This document shows positions 1-7,200 of a stretch of DNA of 8,474 bases, one piece after another. Source of the stretch: Patescibacteria group bacterium (GTDB lineage: Bacteria > Patescibacteriota > Patescibacteriia > JAGPKW01); NCBI GenBank assembly GCA_018053685.1, contig JAGPKW010000029.1, forward strand, positions 1-8,474, in the 5' to 3' direction. The first letter of the stretch is position 1. Each line of letters opens with the position of its first letter. A program made the position numbers and the translations under genes. The notes under the pieces are model-generated. The model did not search any database and was not told the DNA's origin. It was given only the letters and a program-made list of their open reading frames with translations.

Positions 1-1621
1 CAAAAAAATTATACACATATGGAATCCTAATATAGAATACTATGAAGTTCTTGAAGATGGTAAACCAGTAGATTATCAAAGACCACTTCTAACTAAAGAG
101 CAACATGAAAAAATAGAAAAAAGTGAGGAATATAAAGCAAGGGTAGTTAATTTTGAAAAAGCAATATTAGAAAATGAGGATTTGCAAAATGATATTTACG
201 CTAAATATGAAGAGTTATATGAAGATGGGAAATACTCAAATCCTAAAATGTCAAAACAAGAAGTAATAAAACATCTTCTTGAGCAACAAAGAATAGGAGT
301 ATTAAATGATATATATGAAAGAGATGCATATCCTAAATCTCATCAAGACGATGTTTATGTAAATTCAAATACTAAAAAACGTGGCATAAAAGATGCAGCT
401 GTTATACCTGGTGGTGGAACAACAAATTCTGAACATGCAAAAAGAAGATTCATAGACCAAGCACTTGATTTATATGGATTTGGATATGGAGTTGAAAATT
501 CTGACTATCTAGTAAGAAATCTTCAACTAGCCTTTAATGCATATGCAGAGGTAATAGATAATGACGGAAAAGAAGGTAAAGGTAAATATACAAATTTTGA
601 TAATAATACAGGTTTTTTTATAACACCTGATGGAGTTGATAATGAAGGATATAGGATACCAAGACTGACTCCAGTTGATGATTATTCGGGAAATACTATG
701 GATAAGCTAAATGCATATTATGTACCTGCAAAACTTGAAGAAGAAGATGAAGAAGAAGATGAAGAAGAAGATGAAGAATCAGAATCAGAAGAAGAAGATG
801 AAGAATCAGAATCAGAAAAAGATATTGTAAAATCAGGTCCAAGATATTTTGACACATGGTTTCTACCAGATATAAATAACTATGTAGGTGCAATGACTGA
901 TATAATAAACAGATATGAACCTGCACAAGGAAAAGTAGATTTGGTAACACCAGGATATGTTTTAGCAGATCCAACAAGACAATTAGCTGCTAATCAAGAA
1001 CAGATGGCAGCTTATAGAGATATGTTAGAAAATTCTGTTAATCCACAAATAGCATTATCAGCAACTTTAGGGGCTTCTGGTCAAGGATTTCAAAATGCAG
1101 CTAATGTATTAGCTAATGTTGAAAATGCCAATGTAGATATTACTAATCAAGCCATGAATCAAGTAGCTGGTATAGAGAATCAAGAAATTATACTTAATGA
1201 ACAAATGAGGCAGAAGTACATTGAAGATATGGCTAGGTTAAATCAGAATTATGATGAAGCTAAAAATTTAAAAAAATGGAGAATTATAGGAAAATATAAT
1301 AGAGGTTGGCATAATTTTATGAAAGACCAAATGATGCAGAATGTATTAAACCCACAAGTGTTTACTAATAATTTAACAGGAGAAGTATTTAATTATAACT
1401 TTAGAAATCCTAATGATCCATATCAAACATATTCTCCTGTATATCGTAGTAAAGATCAAGAATATATAGATCCTTTTGCTATATATGACCAATGGTTAGA
1501 GAAAACAGGAGATCCAAAGTTAGCAACAGAAGCAACAACAGCAACAATAAAGAGCAAAGCCTATAATAGACAAAACAATAATGTACCACAAGATTATGAT
1601 TATAGTTTTCTATTTGGATAA
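1..1621 (+). CDS. Large virion-associated protein, 5' end missing (probable phage tail/ring or cargo protein)
   Basis: The frame is open from base 2 to the TAA at 1619-1621, giving 539 residues with no stop up to the left edge, so the gene starts outside the window. The TTG at 182 is an ordinary leucine codon, not a start: the 60 codons before it are in frame and similar in character (Lys/Glu-rich, helical). Residues 1-110 are charged and helical. An IPGGGTTNS loop follows. Residues 246-271 are a Glu/Asp/Ser tandem repeat. From about residue 320 comes ADPTRQLAANQEQMAAYRD and a long Gln/Asn/Ala-rich helical stretch, then the basic, aromatic stretch NLKKWRIIGKYNRGWHNFM. The C-terminus is Asn/Tyr-rich and ends in Phe-Leu-Phe-Gly. 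There is no cysteine, signal peptide or membrane helix. Proteins of this style sit just before the giant cargo genes in crAss-like phages as I remember them, which suggests a structural role. That is inference; coding status is near certain. Confidence 0.9.
   Translation, partial: KKIIHIWNPNIEYYEVLEDGKPVDYQRPLLTKEQHEKIEKSEEYKARVVNFEKAILENEDLQNDIYAKYEELYEDGKYSNPKMSKQEVIKHLLEQQRIGVLNDIYERDAYPKSHQDDVYVNSNTKKRGIKDAAVIPGGGTTNSEHAKRRFIDQALDLYGFGYGVENSDYLVRNLQLAFNAYAEVIDNDGKEGKGKYTNFDNNTGFFITPDGVDNEGYRIPRLTPVDDYSGNTMDKLNAYYVPAKLEEEDEEEDEEEDEESESEEEDEESESEKDIVKSGPRYFDTWFLPDINNYVGAMTDIINRYEPAQGKVDLVTPGYVLADPTRQLAANQEQMAAYRDMLENSVNPQIALSATLGASGQGFQNAANVLANVENANVDITNQAMNQVAGIENQEIILNEQMRQKYIEDMARLNQNYDEAKNLKKWRIIGKYNRGWHNFMKDQMMQNVLNPQVFTNNLTGEVFNYNFRNPNDPYQTYSPVYRSKDQEYIDPFAIYDQWLEKTGDPKLATEATTATIKSKAYNRQNNNVPQDYDYSFLFG
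737..814 (+). repeat. In-frame acidic tandem repeat (EEED / EEEDEESES)
   Basis: The tract consists of two copies of a 12-base unit (Glu-Glu-Glu-Asp) at 737-760, then two identical 27-base units encoding EEEDEESES at 761-787 and 788-814. All unit lengths are multiples of three, so gain or loss of units keeps the frame. The tract encodes residues 246-271 of the first protein. It lies between KLNAYYVPAKL and EKDIVKSGPRYFDTWFLP, so it looks like a flexible, strongly negative linker between two folded parts. Exact identity of the units at DNA level suggests recent slippage or unequal recombination. Confidence 0.93.
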
Positions 1622-1636
1622 TTCAAATTAAAAGAT
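1622..1636 (+). promoter_or_regulatory. Translation start region without Shine-Dalgarno, second gene
   Basis: The 15-base gap reads ttcaaattaaaagat before ATG. It has no GGAGG-like element; the leader is A-rich, as is typical for Bacteroidota genes, where A residues upstream of the start replace the Shine-Dalgarno. The gap is too short for a promoter or terminator, so the gene is probably read from the same transcript as its upstream neighbour. Confidence 0.6.
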
Positions 1637-4285
1637 ATGGCAAATTTTTTACAACAAAATAAAAGTCCTTTTGCACCAATTCAGTCATACACTCCTGATT
1701 GGGGGTTTTTATCTACAGTAATGGGTGTAAAGCAAGCTGAATATGATAAAGGGTTTAATATAGTTAAAAGTCAAATAGATGCTTTAAAATACTCTGATTT
1801 ATCAAATCCAGAAAATGAAAAGCATAGAGATTATTTATTTAAACAATTAAATACAAGTTTAAATAGTTTGAGTAATTTAGATTTATCTAAAGGAGAAAAT
1901 ATATCAAGAGCATTAAAGATGTTAAATCCTATTAGTCAAGATAAAGAACTTTTATATGATTGGCAATTAACAAAGAAACTAAATGAGCAATTAGCAAGAG
2001 CTGAATCTTTTAAAAACAGCAATGATTTAGAAAAGAGAAAAATGTACAATAAATATTCAGAGATGGATATTAATTATACAAAAATGAGATTAAGTGAAGC
2101 ATCTAGAGGAGATGGTTCTATATTTGAAATAAAGCCTGTAACTTATGTCCCTTATCAAGATTATATAGAAGCATTAGATAAGAAAATGATAGATCTTGGT
2201 ATTGAATATAAGGTATCATATGCTGATGGCAAGGGATATTTTATTGAAACAACAAATGGGAAAATGTCTATACCTGCATTTATAGATTTTGCCCATACAC
2301 ATTTAGGTCCTGAATTTCAAGAGCAATTTGATGTTATTGGTAGAGTACAAGCAGAATCTGCAATAAGAAGTGTAATGTCAAATATGGGAGTATCAAGGAG
2401 AGATGCAGAAACTATTGTTGCAAAGAAAATGATTGGTGCAGTACAAAAATCTGAAACATATAAAGGCAATGAATATCTTAAAGATTTAGAAGAGGCTCAA
2501 AAACAATTAAATATATTAAGATATGTAAAACAAACATATCCAGATAAAATCAATAATGTAGAAGCTAAAGAAGCTGAATTAGTAAATACAATAGCTAAAC
2601 TGAAAAATAATATAGAAAATACAGAAGCTGAAATTGCATCATCTAATGATATTAATTATGTAGCATCTAATTTAGCTAATATATTTTCAAATAATTATAG
2701 GAATGGTGTTGTAACAGATTGGGCTATATCTACTGCAAATGTTACATATAAATATGAAGAAAAGTCTGATAACACATGGGCAGTAAAATATAGAGAAGCT
2801 AATGAACTTTATAGATTTAATAAGAGATTAGAATTTGATAAAAAGAAAGCAAAATATGATAATTATTTTAAAGCTCAGTATTTAGGATTAAAACAAAAAG
2901 AAGCAAATCAGAGGGAATTAGAAAATTTAGGAATAGAAGGATATAGTGTTACAGGTAGTTATACTTCTCCAAAAGAAATATATAAAGTAATATCGTTAAA
3001 CAATCAATTAAACACAGCACAAGATAATGCTTATAATGTTGCTTTTGGAGATACAGATAGTTTAATGTCTTTATTATTGCAAGTAAATAATTCTAATGGT
3101 TCAATATTAGAAGATTTAAGTAAATATCAAAGAGCATTGAATATGTTAAAGAATTATTCATCATCAGATAATGATAAACAATTATTAAGTGTTTTACATG
3201 ATATGAATAATAAGCTAGGGTTAGGAATGGAAAATGAGTTAGACCAAATTAGTGATATAGGCAATAAGGCAGTTGCACAACAAATACTTAACTTATATGC
3301 TTTAGGGATATATAATGCTACAAAAGATGTTTTAGCAAGAGATGGTAGTAATAGTATTGCTAGAGATAAACATAAACAATTAAGTAGTTTGTCCAATAGT
3401 TTAAGAAATAGCTTATATATTATGGAAGATGTTGGGAAATTGTGGGATGGTGTATTGAAAGATATGATTTCTGGACTTGAAGAATCAGGATTGACAGAAA
3501 AAGATATTATAGGTTATACAAATAATGGTACTCCTATATATGATATTTCTAAAATGGAAGAATATAATAAAAATTTATTAAGTCAACCTTTGCCTGATTA
3601 TTTAGTTCATGGTGTTCCTACAACAGAAATGTATACATTTACGTTAAATGAAAATAGCAACATTTTGAGCATTTTATTAAATCCAGATAATTGGGATCAA
3701 TTAAGCATAGAAGGTACATTTAATTTTAAAGGAAAGAATGCTAAAGACATTAAGGAAATATATAGTGGTTTTAATAATGATGTATTAAACAAACATTTTG
3801 GAAATCAGATTAATGTTGCATATGATCCTAGTACTAATGATTATGTTTTTGAATTAAAAAGGGGAGAATACAAAAAAACAAGCATTGGAAAATTGGATGA
3901 CATAAAACAAGGTTCATTGAAATTTAGAATGTCAAAAGATGTTGTTAATGCAAATCCTACTTTAAGAAAAACTATAGGATGGATAGCTGATAATGCAAAC
4001 ACTCCAACCAATGCAGTAGGTGGGGAATACGGAAAATTGTTAAATGGAGATATCCCTTATATTAAGTATGATGATTTGCTTGGAAATGGCTTTAAAGCAA
4101 CTGTAAGTATTAATCCTAATACTAATAAGTTGCAAACAGAATTTGGATTTAAAAATATAGAAAGCAATGGGTGGGAGAGCGTATTAGGTAATACAGAATT
4201 TGAAATTACAAATGAAGGAATACTTGGAGTAGAAGATTTGATATCCAATGTTCAAAATACATATTTTAACCCTCCTGAATATTAA
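1637..4285 (+). CDS. Large helical phage virion-associated protein (882 aa), putative internal/cargo protein
   Basis: This is the only complete gene in the window, ATG at 1637 to TAA at 4283-4285. The start is supported by its position 15 bases after the previous stop and by the A-rich leader. Residues 1-130 form a compact-looking N-terminal region (QSYTPDWGFLSTVMGVKQAEYDKGF is its core; NPISQDKELLYDWQLTKK follows) that I believe recurs in large proteins of Bacteroidota phages, from memory only. Residues about 279-333 are a clear coiled coil (EYLKDLEEAQKQLNILRYVK, then KEAELVNTIAKLKNNIENTE). Residues about 383-431 are a second highly charged helical stretch. Residues 460-680 are mixed helical and Asn/Ser/Leu-rich. 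The last 180 residues have alternating hydrophobic and polar residues and many Gly and Asn, suggesting beta structure. There is no cysteine, signal peptide, transmembrane helix or catalytic motif I recognise. A structural or ejected role is inferred from context; the exact function is unknown. Confidence 0.95.
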   Translation: MANFLQQNKSPFAPIQSYTPDWGFLSTVMGVKQAEYDKGFNIVKSQIDALKYSDLSNPENEKHRDYLFKQLNTSLNSLSNLDLSKGENISRALKMLNPISQDKELLYDWQLTKKLNEQLARAESFKNSNDLEKRKMYNKYSEMDINYTKMRLSEASRGDGSIFEIKPVTYVPYQDYIEALDKKMIDLGIEYKVSYADGKGYFIETTNGKMSIPAFIDFAHTHLGPEFQEQFDVIGRVQAESAIRSVMSNMGVSRRDAETIVAKKMIGAVQKSETYKGNEYLKDLEEAQKQLNILRYVKQTYPDKINNVEAKEAELVNTIAKLKNNIENTEAEIASSNDINYVASNLANIFSNNYRNGVVTDWAISTANVTYKYEEKSDNTWAVKYREANELYRFNKRLEFDKKKAKYDNYFKAQYLGLKQKEANQRELENLGIEGYSVTGSYTSPKEIYKVISLNNQLNTAQDNAYNVAFGDTDSLMSLLLQVNNSNGSILEDLSKYQRALNMLKNYSSSDNDKQLLSVLHDMNNKLGLGMENELDQISDIGNKAVAQQILNLYALGIYNATKDVLARDGSNSIARDKHKQLSSLSNSLRNSLYIMEDVGKLWDGVLKDMISGLEESGLTEKDIIGYTNNGTPIYDISKMEEYNKNLLSQPLPDYLVHGVPTTEMYTFTLNENSNILSILLNPDNWDQLSIEGTFNFKGKNAKDIKEIYSGFNNDVLNKHFGNQINVAYDPSTNDYVFELKRGEYKKTSIGKLDDIKQGSLKFRMSKDVVNANPTLRKTIGWIADNANTPTNAVGGEYGKLLNGDIPYIKYDDLLGNGFKATVSINPNTNKLQTEFGFKNIESNGWESVLGNTEFEITNEGILGVEDLISNVQNTYFNPPEY

Positions 4286-4289
4286 AATT
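4270..4289 (+). promoter_or_regulatory. Translation start region without Shine-Dalgarno, third gene
   Basis: Only four bases (aatt) separate the TAA of the second gene from the ATG at 4290, and the leader attaaaatt overlaps the end of that gene. No purine-rich Shine-Dalgarno is present; the cctcct at 4271-4276 is the complement of one and would not pair with 16S rRNA. The spacing suggests translational coupling or reinitiation after the upstream gene. A second ATG at 4294 is in another frame and stops within nine codons. Confidence 0.55.
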
Positions 4290-7200
4290 ATGAATGGAAA
4301 TGATTTTTCAAAATATATGAATAATGCAATTCAAAGTGGATTGCAAGAAATTGATAATGTTAATTTAAATAGTTTAAATAAACAATCAGGTATAAATATA
4401 TTAGATCCTAATGATATAAATAGGTATAGATTTCAAAAAGATTTTGATGCTTCTACATTCAACCCTTACAATCCTTATAATGAACAGAATTGGATAAATA
4501 AAGAATCTTGGGGTTCTGCATTGAGAAAAGGGTTTAGTGGTATGGCTTCAAGATTCAGCAATACATTTGTTGATTATTGGGCAGATTATGGAAGGATGGT
4601 AGATGCTTTATTTTCATGGGATTGGTCAAAGATGATAAAATCTCCAGAAGAACAATATAAAGCATATTATGAAGATCAACAAGAAATGTATAAAAACTAT
4701 GTATTTGTTCCAGAAGAAAAAAGAGATGCTATATTTGGAAAATCAGGAATATCAGAATTTATTAGTAATGCAGGATTTTCTTTAGGTACATATACAGGAT
4801 TTGCTTTAGAACTTCTTGCAGATGCAGCGATAACTATAGCAACAATACCAGCAGGTGGTGAAGGTGCAGTCTCATTTGGAGCAACATTAGGTAAGTTTGG
4901 AGCTAAATTAGGAATGAAGAGTGCTGCAAAAGCTACTGCTAAAAGTGCTGCAAAAGCTACTGCTAAAAGTGCTGCTAAGAAAACTACAAAAGCAAGTCAA
5001 TTTTTTAAAGGAATGTATCAATATTCTCACATTGACGATTTTGCTAAAGCAGTATCTTCTCCTAATAATTTTACTAGAGCACAAAGGAATATGGTAAAAG
5101 ATAGATTTGCAGCATTATCATTTAATATTGGTGGTATAGCCAAATCTAAATCTGTAGGAGATTTTTTCTTGCAAGTAGGTAAAGGGTTACCATATTTAGG
5201 AGAAGCATTTAGGTATGGAGAAAGAATGGTAAAAGCAGGCAAAGCAGGGTATAGTGCTGCTACATTAGCAGGTATGGGTGTTATGGGATTGAGAAGAATG
5301 GCTCAAGAGTTTAACATGGCATCTACAGAATCTTCTTTTGAAGCTATACAAGCATATGGAACTTCATTAGATATGATGTTGCAAGATTATAAAAATAAAG
5401 GTTATAATATTGATGAATATGATTTTAATAAAATGCAAGAATTATCATTTGAATCATCATTAAAAACATATAATACAAACTTAGCAATATTAGGATTAAC
5501 CAATAGGATACAATTTGGTACTCTGTTCAATAAAATGCCTATGCATAAAACTTGGTTAACAAGAAACATTATGGGCAATAGTTTAGAAGGTATTCATACT
5601 GTTTCAAGAAAAGGAGTATCAAAAATTTATAATACATCAGGATTATTTGGTGGTACAAGAACATTATTTAAAATAGGTAAAGATTTTGGTTGGAGAAAAG
5701 CAGGTACAGAATCCATTAAATTATTTGGTAAAGATTTTTTAAAATTTGATTTAGTTGAAGGGTTACAAGAAATAATGCAGGAAACCACAAGTAAAGCATG
5801 GGCAGATTATTATAGTAATCAATATTATAATGCTGAAAAATCTATAGGTACAGCTTTTGGAGATGCATTAGGAAGTATGTGGTCTAAAGAGGGATTAAAG
5901 ATATTTGTACATGGAGCTATGGCAGGTGGTATGATAAAGATACCTACACATGTAATGAATAATATATTAGAATATACTCAAATAAAAACAACAGATAGAC
6001 AATATGGTAAAAAAGAAAATCCATATAGACAAGCAAAAAAGAGAAAACAAGAAGATATTGACTTTTTAAATGATTTAATGTGGACTAAAGATTTTAATAG
6101 TTCATCAATATCTGGGTTAGCTAATGCTTTACAAAATTCTATTAAGATGGATGAAGCAGCTAAAAATGGGAATGATTATGAATGGAATAATGCAAAAGAT
6201 AATATGCTTATTCAAGGTATAATAGCTGCTAATAGATTAGGAGTTGATTATGCATATATACATGCAGTAGAAACTTTAGGAGATGATATTACTATTGAAG
6301 AATTTAATAAGATGATGGGTGTTGATTTAGACCAAACAAAATATAGTACACCTAAAGAATTTACATCAAAGATTGCTTCACAATTAAGAAGATATACAGA
6401 TACAGTAACTAAGTTAAGAAATGAGTTTAATAACAAAATAAATCCAGCTGATTTTGATCCTAAAAGTAGTAATTATATAGCAGCAATAATAACAGCTAAA
6501 AAACAAGAAGAAGCTATTAATAATATTGCTATATTAGAGTTGCAAGGAGAAAGAAATTTAGAGAGAATACAAAAAATGAAAGATGAAGTTTCTAAGTTAA
6601 GTGGATTAGAGACCTCATCATATTATGCTTTTGAAATATTGACTAATAGAGAGAGACTAAATAGCGAATTAGGGGAAGTAGAAGGTAGAATATTAACATT
6701 GGAAAACACATTAAAAGCAGAAGGATTAACAAAAGATGATATAACAGCTACAAAAAAACAATTAAATATATTAGAGAAAAGAAAAGCAGAATTAACAGAA
6801 TGGGGTAATTATTTTATAAAAGATAAAAATGGCGAGTATAAATTTGTAGGAGAAAAAATTGAGAATGAAGGTAAAGTATATTATGATCCAGAATCTAATA
6901 GGGTAAAAGAAGTATTTAGAAATATTTTAAATAATAAGAATAAAGAAGAAGGATTTAATGAAATCAATGATTCTGTATTTAAAGAAGCAAGTATTAAGAT
7001 ATATGATATTATAAGATTATCTGAGCAAACAAGAGATATATCAGAGCAGCTATTATCATTACAAGATCCTGAAAAATTTATGGCATTGGTAAAAAGAATG
7101 GAAGAAGGTCATTTGAAGTTCTTAATGTCAGGGATATTGCAAGAATCTTTTCATACTTTAGATATATCATTAATAAGACATTTTGCAAAGAAATGGAATT

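Noticed and set aside
182..184. TTG as start codon of the first gene
   Set aside because: The frame stays open to the left edge and the upstream residues match the protein in character, so this is an internal leucine.
402..428. IPGGGTTNS loop as a nucleotide-binding P-loop
   Set aside because: It lacks the GxxxxGK[ST] spacing and lysine, and no Walker B strand follows.
696..977. Minus-strand frame of 93 codons, Leu/His-rich
   Set aside because: It is the antisense of the acidic repeat: reverse complements of GAA/GAT codons give the leucine and histidine runs. It lies wholly inside the first gene.
1622..1636. Promoter or terminator between the first and second genes
   Set aside because: Fifteen bases is too little for either, and no hairpin or -10/-35 (or Bacteroidota -7/-33) pair is visible.
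3154..3396. Minus-strand frame of 80 codons with hydrophobic, cysteine-containing product
   Set aside because: It lies inside the strongly supported 882-residue gene, has no independent leader or neighbour, and its composition is that of an antisense shadow.
4057..4248. Minus-strand frame of 63 codons
   Set aside because: It is fully contained in the C-terminal part of the second gene; Ser/Pro/Leu-rich, typical of antisense translation of AT-rich coding sequence.
4294..4320. Alternative ATG four bases after the start of the third gene
   Set aside because: It is in another frame and reaches TGA within nine codons.
5027..5242. Minus-strand frame of 71 codons
   Set aside because: It is antisense to the giant gene, with no support from spacing, leader or recognisable product.
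6248..6436. Minus-strand frame of 62 codons
   Set aside because: It is antisense to the giant gene; no evidence of expression or conservation is visible.
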